From NCBI RefSeq assembly GCF_003234445.2, contig NZ_CP126269.1, forward strand, positions 2,914,001 through 2,978,000: a stretch of 64,000 nucleotides of DNA. The letters are read 5' to 3'. Shown in pieces: positions 51,201 to 57,846 of the stretch. This DNA comes from Curtobacterium sp. MCLR17_036 (GTDB taxonomy: Bacteria; Actinomycetota; Actinomycetes; Actinomycetales; Microbacteriaceae). A model generated the notes under the pieces. The model was given only the letters and a program-made list of their open reading frames with translations, made no database searches and was not told where the DNA came from. The position numbers and the translations under genes were made by a program. Position 1 is the stretch's first letter. The number at the start of each line of letters is the position of its first letter.

Positions 51201-52576
51201 CCGAAGCCCCCAAGGCCCCGGTCGTCACCAGCCCGTCCGACCTGGCCGACAGCACCGGCCCCATCACCGGCACCGCAGAGGCTGGCAGCACCGTCATCAT
51301 CCGCGACGAGGACGGGAAGGAACTCGGCCGCGGCACGGCGAACGAGGAGGGCGACTTCGAGATCGTCCTCGACGAACCCCTCACCGAAGGCGAACACAAG
51401 CTCGAGGTTGTCGCCGAAGACAAGGTCGGAAACGTCTCCGACCCGACCAAGACCAAGGTCGACGTCGACACCGAAGCCCCTGAGAAGCCCGTCGTGACCA
51501 GCCCGTCCGATCTCGCGGACGGCACGGGTCCGATCACCGGCACCGCAGAGGCTGGCAGCACCGTCATCGTCCGCGACGAAGACGGCACCGAAGTCGGCCG
51601 CGGCACCGCGAACGAGAACGGCGACTGGACCGTCGAACTCGACCAGCCGCTCAGCGAAGGCGACCACAAGCTCGAAGTCGTCGCGCAGGACAAGGTCGGC
51701 AACGAGTCGGAGCCGACCGAGACCACCGTCGACATCGACACCGAAGCACCGGAGAAGCCCGTCGTCACCAGCCCGTCCGACCTCGCCGACGGCACCGGCC
51801 CCATCACCGGCACGGCTGAACCCGGCTCCACCGTCATCGTCCGCGATCAGGACGGCACCGAACTCGGACGCGGCACCGCAGACGACAACGGCGACTGGAC
51901 CGTCGAACTCGACCGGCCGCTCACCGACGGCGAGCACGACCTCGTCGTGGTCGTCGAGGACGAGGTCGGCAACGTGTCCGGCCCGACCGAGACGACCGTC
52001 GACGTCGACACCGAAGCTCCGAGTGCCCCCGTACTCGAGGCCTTCGACGACATCGTCGACGGCACCGGTGTCGTGCGCGGGACGGCCGAGCCGGGCGCGA
52101 CGGTCGTCATCTGTGACGCCAACGGTCGCGAGATCGGCCGGGGCACCGCCGATGCGGAGGGGCACTTCGCCTTCCGCACGACCGTGCCGCTGGAGCCGGG
52201 AGCGCACCTGCTCTCGGTGGTCGCGATCGACCACGTCGGCAACGAGTCGCCGGGATCGAGCATGCTCGTCACGCTCGTGCCCGAACAGGACGGCGAGGAC
52301 GGCGGGGACGCTCTGCCCGAGATCACCACGCCCGTGGTGACCCTGCCCGGCACCGTCGCACCACCGGTGGGCACCGGCAGCGTCGCGGCCACCGGCACGT
52401 CCGACCAGCGTCCGGCGCGGAGCACCGCACACGCCACTTCCGCCACGGCGGACGAGCTCGCCTTCACCGGCGTCGAACTCGGCGGCTGGCTCGCCGCAGC
52501 ACTGACGGCGCTCGGGCTCGGCGCGTTCCTGCGCCTGCTCGGCCGTCGCCGGCGGCGCGACGACGTGCAGCACTGA
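48263..52576 (+). CDS. Sortase-anchored surface protein with Ig-like tandem repeats
   Basis: A 1437-residue cell-wall protein. A signal peptide (MSSRTTSTAAAALLLALAPL, cleavage near AAA-TTA) is followed by an acidic Pro/Thr region (35-115), a domain of about 150 residues with two Cys (VANCTF, TDCIGAN), one divergent Ig-like unit, and eleven near-identical 90-residue Ig-like repeats (about residues 350-1340) each holding DLADGTGPITGTAEAG, TVIVRDEDGKELGRGTAD, and VVAEDKVGN. The C terminus has the sorting signal LAFTG (1399-1403), a hydrophobic helix and RRRRR. LAxTG is typical of class E sortase substrates in high-GC Gram-positives. No sortase gene is nearby. Adhesion or interaction with plant or microbial surfaces is inferred. 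Confidence 0.93.
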   Translation: MSSRTTSTAAAALLLALAPLAVPDMAAATTATVDAPSSDERPDEVDVESPEQPTDEPSGSLVPAAPEETAPPEVVETPAAPEVEPAPTPTATPSAEAAAPRTPSATATPDAVTPNETTIDVHVEGLADATGKAGDLFQSSIFNIKNESGFTIPSRTLDIHWTIDGPATFPTSPRPYSVANSGTANVANCTFTSPKQTDCIGANPQSMGTGGANYNHIRVPVRVDDTALPGDVVSVHGYFEPNAATDYVNSNPLTSSTWKITIPLTAAVIDAPNSPVGPTPTVTGTGVPGGTVDVTVGDRSPVEVPVGDDGTWSLPVTEALPHGPVTVTAVQQRNGFTAEPATATLDVDAVAPEAPIVDDPGTLTDPTGPITGRAEPGTTIIVRDADGTELGRGETDVDGDFSVTLDEPLAEGSHDLEVVAADRVGNESDSTPATAVVPDTTAPDAPTVARQDLATPTGPVRGKAEAGSTVIVRAEDGTELGRGEADENGDFAVELDSPLVEGDHDVEVVAQDDEGNTSDPTPVTVTAPDVTPPDAPISTTPEYLADGTGPFTGAAEAGSTVIVRDLDGKELGRAEADENGQFTVVLDERLSDGAHALEIVAEDASGNVSIPTPITVEVDEAAPNPPVVTGPTDLADGTGPITGTAEAGATVIVRDENGKELGRDTADEDGDFTIVLDEPLSEGEHELEVVAEDRVGNTSTVTPVTVDVDTEAPEKPVVTSPSDLADGTGPITGTAEAGATVIVRDEDGKELGRGTADDNGDFTIVLDEPLTEGEHKLEVVAEDKVGNTSRPTETTVDVDTEAPDKPIVTSPADLADGTGPITGTAEAGAIVIIRDEDGKELGRGTANDDGDFEIVLDEPLSEGEHKLEIVAEDKVGNTSKPTETTVNVDTEAPEKPVITSPTDLADGTGPITGTAEAGSTVIVRDEDGKELGRGTADDNGDFEIVLDEPLPEGEHAIEIVAEDKVGNTSKPTETTVDVDTEAPKAPVVTSPSDLADSTGPITGTAEAGSTVIIRDEDGKELGRGTANEEGDFEIVLDEPLTEGEHKLEVVAEDKVGNVSDPTKTKVDVDTEAPEKPVVTSPSDLADGTGPITGTAEAGSTVIVRDEDGTEVGRGTANENGDWTVELDQPLSEGDHKLEVVAQDKVGNESEPTETTVDIDTEAPEKPVVTSPSDLADGTGPITGTAEPGSTVIVRDQDGTELGRGTADDNGDWTVELDRPLTDGEHDLVVVVEDEVGNVSGPTETTVDVDTEAPSAPVLEAFDDIVDGTGVVRGTAEPGATVVICDANGREIGRGTADAEGHFAFRTTVPLEPGAHLLSVVAIDHVGNESPGSSMLVTLVPEQDGEDGGDALPEITTPVVTLPGTVAPPVGTGSVAATGTSDQRPARSTAHATSATADELAFTGVELGGWLAAALTALGLGAFLRLLGRRRRRDDVQH
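49312..52281 (+). repeat. Eleven 270-bp tandem repeats in the surface-protein gene
   Basis: Units of 270 bp start near 49312 and recur every 270 bases to about 52281. Units 4-10 are very similar at the DNA level, implying recent duplication or gene conversion, while units 1-3 and 11 are diverged. Copy number is likely to vary between strains. Confidence 0.88.
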
Positions 52577-52585
52577 ACCACGGAC

Positions 52586-52650
52586 GTCGGACGGGAGGCC
52601 CGGCTCGCGTTCCCCGACCCGGGGACGCGGGTCGGGCCTCCCGTCCGTCC
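52586..52650. terminator. Palindrome family member between convergent genes
   Basis: GGACGGGAGGCCCG (52589-52602) pairs with CGGGCCTCCCGTCC (52633-52646) around a 30-base insert that itself folds (CCCCGACCCGGGG). It shares its arm with the 48-bp palindromes at 27936 and 32176 and, like them, separates convergent genes. Confidence 0.75.
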
Positions 52651-52653
52651 GTC

Positions 52654-53847
52654 TCAGCTGTCCGTCTGCAGCGGCTCCTTCGGGAGCTTCCGCACCTTCG
52701 CGCGCCGCTTGCGGCGCTCCGGGATCATGGAGCGCATCTCCTCGAGCTTGCCGAAGCAGAGCAGGCGGTCGCCGGACTCGAGCGCGACGCCGCTGCGCGG
52801 GTTCGGGATGACGTTCGAGCCACGGTGCAGCGTCAGGACCGTGATGTCCCGGTCCCAGAGCCCGGACTCCTTGATCGTCTTGCCGACGAGGTCCGCGTTG
52901 GTGTGCACGAGGAGCTCGGCGACGCCGTACCCGGTCGAGACGGAGAGGCGCTGCCGCACGTCGATCTCGGGGAACGCGACCTGGTTCGCGATGTAGTCGA
53001 CGATGGCGCCGGCGATGTCGAGGCCGGTGGCGCGTTCGACGCCCTCGAGGCCCGGTGAGGAGTTGACCTCCATGACGAGCGGCCCGTCGTTGCCCTCGAG
53101 CATGTCGACGCCGGCGACCTTCAGGCCCATGATCTGCGCCGACCGGACCGCGACGGCCTCGTACTCCGGCGACAGCGTGACCTTCTCGACGGTGCCGCCG
53201 CGGTGCACGTTCGACCGGAACTCGTCACCGGAGGCGGTCCGGCGCATCGCCGCCACGACCCGGTCGCCGACGACGAGGGCCCGGATGTCCCGGCCCCGGC
53301 TCTCCGAGATGAACGACTGGATGAGGACGTTCTGCTTCGTCGAGTGCAGGGTCTCGACGATCGACTCGGCGACCTTCGCCTCGGGGGCCAGGATCACGCC
53401 GATGCCCTGCGTGCCCTCGAGCAGCTTGATGACGACGGGTGCTCCCCCGACGCGCTCGATCGCTCCTCGGACGTCGGTGCGACCGGCCACGAAGGTCGTC
53501 GCCGGCATGCCGATGTCGTGCCGGGACAGGATCTGGTTCGCCCGGAGCTTGTCGCGGGAGTTCGTGATGCCGTTCGCCGTGTTCGGCGTGTAGACGTCCA
53601 TCTGCTCGAACTGCCGCACCACCGCCGTGCCGTAGTACGTGATCGAGTTGCCGATGCGGGGCAGCACGGCGTCGTAGTCGCTCAGGAGCTTGCCGCGGTA
53701 GAGCAGGTCCGGGTCCTCGCCGGACAGGTCGATCGCGAAGCGCAGCGTGTTGAGGACCTTGACCTCGTGACCACGGTCGAGCGCCGCGGCGCGCAGGCGC
53801 TGGGTCGAGTAGGCCTGGGGTGCGCGCGACAGGATGGCGAGTTTCAT
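52654..53847 (-). CDS. rimK: RimK-type glutamate ligase with C-terminal TrkA-C domain
   Basis: A 397-residue ATP-grasp protein ligase. Residues 1-290 match RimK: LPRIGNSITYYGTAVVRQFE, NSRDKLRANQILSRHDIGMP, VVIKLLEGTQGIGVILA, FISESRGRDIRALVVGD, GVDMLEGNDGPLVMEVNSSP. RimK adds glutamates to ribosomal protein S6 in E. coli. Residues about 310-390 form a TrkA-C/RCK_C domain (VAELLVHTNADLVGKTIKES, ITVLTLHRGSNVIPNPRSGV, GDRLLCFGKLEEM), a ligand-binding module of potassium transport regulators. It is divergent from a RimB-like protease gene 66 bp away. The open frame extending far upstream is spurious. Confidence 0.93.
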   Translation of the reverse strand: MKLAILSRAPQAYSTQRLRAAALDRGHEVKVLNTLRFAIDLSGEDPDLLYRGKLLSDYDAVLPRIGNSITYYGTAVVRQFEQMDVYTPNTANGITNSRDKLRANQILSRHDIGMPATTFVAGRTDVRGAIERVGGAPVVIKLLEGTQGIGVILAPEAKVAESIVETLHSTKQNVLIQSFISESRGRDIRALVVGDRVVAAMRRTASGDEFRSNVHRGGTVEKVTLSPEYEAVAVRSAQIMGLKVAGVDMLEGNDGPLVMEVNSSPGLEGVERATGLDIAGAIVDYIANQVAFPEIDVRQRLSVSTGYGVAELLVHTNADLVGKTIKESGLWDRDITVLTLHRGSNVIPNPRSGVALESGDRLLCFGKLEEMRSMIPERRKRRAKVRKLPKEPLQTDS

Positions 53848-53913
53848 CGGGGAGTGCTCCGCGGGAGGGGTTCGACGGCGACGCTCCATCCAAGCATGCG
53901 ACAGGATGGGGTC

Positions 53914-54396
53914 ATGTCCCGCACCCCGAGGTTCCCCGACGGCGGGCTCGTGGTCGCCGGCTGGCGCGAGTGGGCGGGACTCCCCGACCTCGGCGTCCCG
54001 TGGATCAAGGTGAAGCTCGACACCGGTGCGCGGACCTCCGCGCTGCACGCCTTCGACCTCGAGGAACTGCCCGACGACCGGGTCCGCTTCTCGCTCCACC
54101 CCTGGCAGGACACCGACGCCGACGCGTCCACCGTCGAGTGCCCCGTGCACGACCGGCGGACCGTGCGGAGCTCGACCGGTCACACCCAGGAACGCATCGT
54201 CGTGCGCACCAGCATCACGCTGGCCGGGCGGGTCGTCGAGTCCGAGGTCACCCTGAGCAACCGCGACCAGATGGGCTTCCGGATGCTCATCGGCCGCGAG
54301 GCCCTGCGCCAGGGCTTCCTCGTCGACCCGGCCCGCTCGTTCATGGCCGGCCGTGCCCCGAAGGAGATCCGGCGGCGCAACCGCGGTCGCGCCTGA
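53914..54396 (+). CDS. RimB-like retropepsin-type protease (ATP-dependent zinc protease family)
   Basis: A 160-residue protein of the family annotated as putative ATP-dependent zinc protease (DUF785), related to E. coli RimB. It shows GWREWAGLPDLGVPWIKVKL, the aspartic-protease-like DTGARTSALHA, SNRDQMGFRMLIGREALRQG and FLVDPARSFMAG. In E. coli RimB trims or regulates the RimK modification. Placement divergent from a rimK-type gene strengthens the link. Confidence 0.88.
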   Translation: MSRTPRFPDGGLVVAGWREWAGLPDLGVPWIKVKLDTGARTSALHAFDLEELPDDRVRFSLHPWQDTDADASTVECPVHDRRTVRSSTGHTQERIVVRTSITLAGRVVESEVTLSNRDQMGFRMLIGREALRQGFLVDPARSFMAGRAPKEIRRRNRGRA

Positions 54397-54430
54397 TCGG
54401 GGCGGGCGGGGGCCTGCGGGCGGGCGCATG

Positions 54431-54850
54431 CGTCTGTCGCGAAAGCGACAGAGTGCCGCAACTGTTCCGCGCGGATCTGTCGCTTCGGCGACGGGGTCGG
54501 GACCGGACCGGCGGGATCTGTCGCTTCGGCGGGATGGACGGGCCACGCACCGGACGGGAGGCACGACCCGCGTCCGGCAGCGCGCCTCCCGTCTGCCGCC
54601 GCCCACGAAAGCGACAGGGTGCTGCGACCGTTCCGCGCAGATGTGTCGCTTCGGCGAGAGGGTCCGGACCGGGCGGGCGGGATCTGTCGCTTCGGCGAGG
54701 TGGACGTGCCACACACCGGACGGGAGGCACGACTCGCGCCCGGCAACGCGCCTCCCGCCCGCCGCCGCCCGCGAAAGCGACAGAACGCGGCAAGTGTTCC
54801 GCGCGGATCTGTCGCTTCGGCGAGGTGGACGGGCCGGAGCCGGACGGGTC
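54431..54850. repeat. 166-bp tandem repeat, about 2.5 copies, intergenic
   Basis: CGAAAGCGACAG recurs at 54440, 54606 and 54772, exactly 166 bp apart, and whole units are closely similar. Each unit holds GAAAGCGACAG in one direction, two copies of CTGTCGCTTCGGCG in the other (able to pair with it), and a GACGGGAGGC/GCCTCCCGTC hairpin (54553-54593 in unit 1). The third copy is partial and ends at the esterase stop. Frames across it are shadows. The block separates the convergent protease and esterase genes. Confidence 0.85.
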
Positions 54851-55742
54851 AGCGGCCGAGGTGCTCGCCGAGGAAGGCGAGCTGCTCCGGCGCCATGCGA
54901 CGCCAGTAGCCGTGCGTGTGCGCGCCCGGCTCGAAGCCGCCGGCAGGAGGGGTCGTGAAGCCGTCGACGTAGGCGTGCACCGCGGGTGCGAACCCGTCGC
55001 CGTTGCCGCAGTCGACGCGGACCGCGACCCCGTCGAGCTCGTGCTGCCGACCGAGGACGGTGTTCGCGCGGAAGTCGGCCGCGTCGTCGAAGGCGCCGCG
55101 GGCGGTGTCCCCGGCGGCGGTCCAGAGCGCGGGGCTGATCGCGGAGACGGCGCGGACGCGGTCGGCGCCGAGCGCCCCGGCGAGCCGGAGGGTGCCGTAG
55201 CCCCCCATCGAGTACCCGGTCAGGGCGAGCCGGTCGAGGTCGGCGCCCCGCCGGGCGATCAGGGGCAGGAACTCGTCGAGGATCATCACGGCGGGGTCGT
55301 CGCCGTCCGACCGGCGGTGCCAGTAGCGGTTGCCACCGTCGACTGCGGCGATCGCGAAGGGAGCTCCCCCGCCGGCGACGTGCGCGGCGAGGAACCGGTC
55401 CCAGCCGAGCGCCCTGCCGAAGAAGCTCCGGTGGTCGTCGCCGTAGCCGTGCAGGGCGACCGCGACGGGCAGCGGTGCGTCCGACTCGGGAGCGGCGATG
55501 GTCCAGCCGACGGTGCGACCGCCCCGCGCCCGCGAGGTGAACGTGCCGGAGGTCGTCGGGACGGGTGCGATGTCGGGGATGCTGCCGGCGGAGCCGTTCA
55601 GGCCGAGGACCCGGTACATGCTGGTGCGCCCGGGCAGCAGGCCGTGGTCGACCGCACCGGCGGCGGCACCGCCCGCGGCGACGGCCGCTCCGCCGATGAG
55701 CAGGGAGCGGCGGGTGACGGTCGCGGCACGTGACCGGGTCAT
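54849..55742 (-). CDS. Tat-exported esterase / alpha-beta hydrolase
   Basis: A 297-residue secreted hydrolase of the esterase-D/antigen-85-like type. The N terminus has a twin-arginine signal (TVTRRSLLIGGAAVAAGG). The hydrolase shows VAVALHGYGDDHRSFFGRAL, nucleophile Ser178 in LTGYSMGGYGTLRLAGA, an Asp in VRVDCGNGDGF and the His in GAHTHGYWRRMAPEQL. It probably acts on esters outside the cell, cell-wall acyl groups or plant-derived esters; the substrate is unknown. Several Met/Val codons lie upstream in frame; 55742 places the twin arginines normally. Confidence 0.88.
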   Translation of the reverse strand: MTRSRAATVTRRSLLIGGAAVAAGGAAAGAVDHGLLPGRTSMYRVLGLNGSAGSIPDIAPVPTTSGTFTSRARGGRTVGWTIAAPESDAPLPVAVALHGYGDDHRSFFGRALGWDRFLAAHVAGGGAPFAIAAVDGGNRYWHRRSDGDDPAVMILDEFLPLIARRGADLDRLALTGYSMGGYGTLRLAGALGADRVRAVSAISPALWTAAGDTARGAFDDAADFRANTVLGRQHELDGVAVRVDCGNGDGFAPAVHAYVDGFTTPPAGGFEPGAHTHGYWRRMAPEQLAFLGEHLGR

Positions 55743-55894
55743 CCGGCGGACACGTCGTCGCGGGGCACGGGCGTCGTGGCGCAGGTGCGGGTCGGTCGCA
55801 TGCTCCGCACGGTAGCGAGTCCGCCGGCGGGGACACCCCGGCGCGCCGGACCGGTGCGTGTGAGGACGTGCAGCATCGGTGGGGTGGCCGTCGC

Positions 55895-56458
55895 TCAGAC
55901 CGCGGCGTCGACCAGCGCCCCGGCGACGGTCCTGGCGGTGCCGGAGTCGAGCCCCGGTTCGCGCAGCCGCATGGCGAGGGAGCCGGACACGACGAGGAGC
56001 AGCTGCTCGGCGAGCACGCCGGCACGGTCGCCGACGACCGGCTCGGCCGTGGCGGCGAGGCGCCGGCGGAGCGTGCCGGTCTCCTGGTCGAGGACCGCGT
56101 GCACCTCGGCGGGTGCGTCGACGTACTCCGCCGCGGTGCCGAGGAACGCGCACCACCGCGACCCCGCGGGCGTCGACCGGTAGTCGTCGAGCGCGTCGAA
56201 CACGGCGAGCAGCCGCCCGCGGTCGTCGGGGGCCGCGGCGACCGCACGGTCCCAGGCGGCGAGCCAGTCGTCGTGGCGCCGACGGAGTGCGGCGGCGACG
56301 AGTGCCTCCTTGCTCGGGTACCCGCGGTAGAGCGTGGCCGCCGAGACGCCGGCACGCTCGAGCACGGCGTCGATCGGGGTCGCCGCGATGCCGCGGGTGA
56401 AGAAGAGTTCCTCGGCCGCGTCCAGCAGCTTCTGCTCGGTTCCTGGACGCATCGGCAT
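55895..56458 (-). CDS. TetR/AcrR family regulator of the adjacent MFS gene
   Basis: A 187-residue TetR-type repressor. The HTH spans residues 8-55 (KLLDAAEELFFTRGIAATPI, DAVLERAGVSAATLYRGYPS, KEALVAAALRRR), followed by a helical sensor domain. Its start is only 23 bp from the divergent MFS start, and a perfect 12-bp palindrome AAACGATCGTTT sits at the MFS start. It should therefore repress the exporter and itself. Confidence 0.92.
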   Translation of the reverse strand: MPMRPGTEQKLLDAAEELFFTRGIAATPIDAVLERAGVSAATLYRGYPSKEALVAAALRRRHDDWLAAWDRAVAAAPDDRGRLLAVFDALDDYRSTPAGSRWCAFLGTAAEYVDAPAEVHAVLDQETGTLRRRLAATAEPVVGDRAGVLAEQLLLVVSGSLAMRLREPGLDSGTARTVAGALVDAAV

Positions 56459-56481
56459 GAGAGCACCCTAGGCTCTGCAAA

Positions 56482-57666
56482 GTGAAACGATCGTTTTCGT
56501 TTGGTCAGCTGTTCCTGGTCGGGAGCGGGCTCGCCCTCGTCGCCGTGACGTACGGGCTGGTGCGCCTGGCGTACGGACTCTTCCTGCCCGACGTGCAGCG
56601 CGACCTCGGGCTGCGCTCGGACGCCGCCGGGTGGGTCTCGTCGGGGGCGTCGGCGCTGTACTGCGTCGGCGCGGTCGTCGGGTTCCTCTTCGCCGCGCGG
56701 GTTCCTAGGGTGCTCGTTGCCGTGGCGGCCCTCGTCGCGGGCGGCGGCGCGGTCGCGATGGCCACGGCGACCGGGCCGGTGGCGTTCGGGATGGCCGCCG
56801 TGTTCGCGTCGGCGGGCGCGGGTCTGGCGTCCCCGGCGCTCGTGCAGCTCGTCGCGCGCGCGGTGCCGGAGCGGGCACAGGACACCGCCCAGGCCGTCGT
56901 GAACTCGGGCACGGGGCCGGGCCTCGTCGCGGCCGGGGCGCTCGCACTCGTCCTGCTGCCGGACTGGCGCACCGCGTGGGCCTGGTCCGGGGTCGTCGCA
57001 CTCGTCGTCGGCGTCGCGCTGCTCGCGGCGTCCCGCGGGGTGGGGTCCGGCGACCGGACGCCGGCGCCGGGTCGCACCTGGTTCGCGCGGCACCGCCGGG
57101 TGCTGGCGTCGGCACTGCTCTTCGGCACGGGGTCCGCGGTCGTCTGGACCTACGGCCGCTCGGTGCTGGTGGACGCCGGCGCCCCGGACGTCGTGTCGGT
57201 CTCGGCGTGGATCGCGCTCGGTGCCGGCGGGGCCGCGGTCGCCGTCACCGCGCGGTGGACGAGCGGCCTCCGGGCCCGGACCCTCTGGACGGTCACCGCC
57301 GGCGCGGTCGCCGTCGCCGTCGTGACGCTGGGGACCGTCCCGCAGTCGACCCCGGTGGCGATCGCCGCGTGTGCCGTCTTCGGCTGGGGCTACACGGCGG
57401 CGACCGGGGCGCTGATCGCGTGGACCACCGAGATCGACGCGGACCGGTCCTCCGCCGGGACGTCGGTGCTGTTCGTGGCGCTCGTGCTCGGGCAGGCGGT
57501 CGGGGCCGCGGCGGCGGGCGGGGTGCTCGCGGCGGTCGGTCCGGCCGGCACGTTCGTCGCCGGGGCGGTCGTCACCGCGGCGAGCGCCGTGCTCGCGGTG
57601 GTCGGCCGCCGCGCCGCCTCCGGCGCCCACGACCGGAGCGTTGCCCGGGAGCCGACCGCGCGGTAG
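56482..57666 (+). CDS. MFS transporter (YbfB/CynX-like)
   Basis: A 394-residue protein with twelve hydrophobic segments (FLVGSGLALVAVTYGLVRLAY, then DLGLRSDAAGWVSSGASALYCVG; later CAVFGWGYTAATGALIAWTT). The set of short loops and GYTAATG fits the YbfB/YjiJ group. The GTG start at 56482 has no ribosome site and follows TAGGCT by seven bases, so a leaderless mRNA is likely. The TetR operator covers the first codons. Export of a toxic compound is probable but unproven. Confidence 0.88.
   Translation: MKRSFSFGQLFLVGSGLALVAVTYGLVRLAYGLFLPDVQRDLGLRSDAAGWVSSGASALYCVGAVVGFLFAARVPRVLVAVAALVAGGGAVAMATATGPVAFGMAAVFASAGAGLASPALVQLVARAVPERAQDTAQAVVNSGTGPGLVAAGALALVLLPDWRTAWAWSGVVALVVGVALLAASRGVGSGDRTPAPGRTWFARHRRVLASALLFGTGSAVVWTYGRSVLVDAGAPDVVSVSAWIALGAGGAAVAVTARWTSGLRARTLWTVTAGAVAVAVVTLGTVPQSTPVAIAACAVFGWGYTAATGALIAWTTEIDADRSSAGTSVLFVALVLGQAVGAAAAGGVLAAVGPAGTFVAGAVVTAASAVLAVVGRRAASGAHDRSVAREPTAR
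56485..56496. promoter_or_regulatory. Putative TetR operator overlapping the MFS start
   Basis: AAACGATCGTTT is a perfect 12-bp palindrome (56485-56496), AT-rich for this DNA, lying at codons 2-5 of the MFS gene. TetR-family operators of the AAACGnnCGTTT kind are common. Binding would block both promoters of the 23-bp divergent region. Confidence 0.6.
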
Positions 57667-57686
57667 CGTGACGGCGAACACCCTCG

Positions 57687-57701
57687 CCGGGGCCTCCCCG
57701 G
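57687..57701 (+). terminator. Short hairpin after the first MFS gene
   Basis: CCGGGG-CCT-CCCCGG lies 20 bp after the stop of the first MFS gene and before the leader of the second. The stem is short and no T tract follows. Confidence 0.4.
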
Positions 57702-57724
57702 GACGACGACACGACAGCGGAGTC

Positions 57725-57742
57725 ATGGCAACGAAGCGCTGA
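57725..57742 (+). CDS. Candidate five-residue leader peptide MATKR
   Basis: ATG-GCA-ACG-AAG-CGC-TGA, 105 bp upstream of the second MFS gene. A purine-rich GCGGAG lies very close before the ATG. Its stop codon is the first base pairs of a stable hairpin, the arrangement expected if a stalled ribosome on the leader changes RNA folding. Too short to be certain as a coding sequence. Confidence 0.4.
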   Translation: MATKR

Positions 57743-57826
57743 GCCGGCACCAGAGCCGGCTCCCCCTCACCGCGGACCACCGGTCCGCGCGCTTCCAGTA
57801 CGCCCGCGCGGCACCGACGCCGCGCG
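57741..57826 (+). promoter_or_regulatory. Leader with three stable hairpins upstream of an MFS gene (putative attenuator)
   Basis: Three consecutive 8-bp perfect hairpins: GAGCCGGC-N6-GCCGGCTC (57741-57762), CGCGGACC-ACC-GGTCCGCG (57771-57789) and CGCGCGGC-N6-GCCGCGCG (57805-57826). They fill the 180-bp leader between a possible MATKR leader and the MFS start. Stacked hairpins after a short peptide are typical of drug-responsive attenuators. Confidence 0.55.
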
Positions 57827-57846
57827 ACGACTCCGAGGGACCCACC

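Noticed and set aside
48839..52573. Two long antisense frames through the surface-protein repeats
   Set aside because: They repeat because the coding strand repeats; no start signals or recognisable domains.
54431..54850. CRISPR-like array
   Set aside because: Units are 166 bp, contiguous and mutually similar over their whole length; there are no unique spacers and no cas genes.
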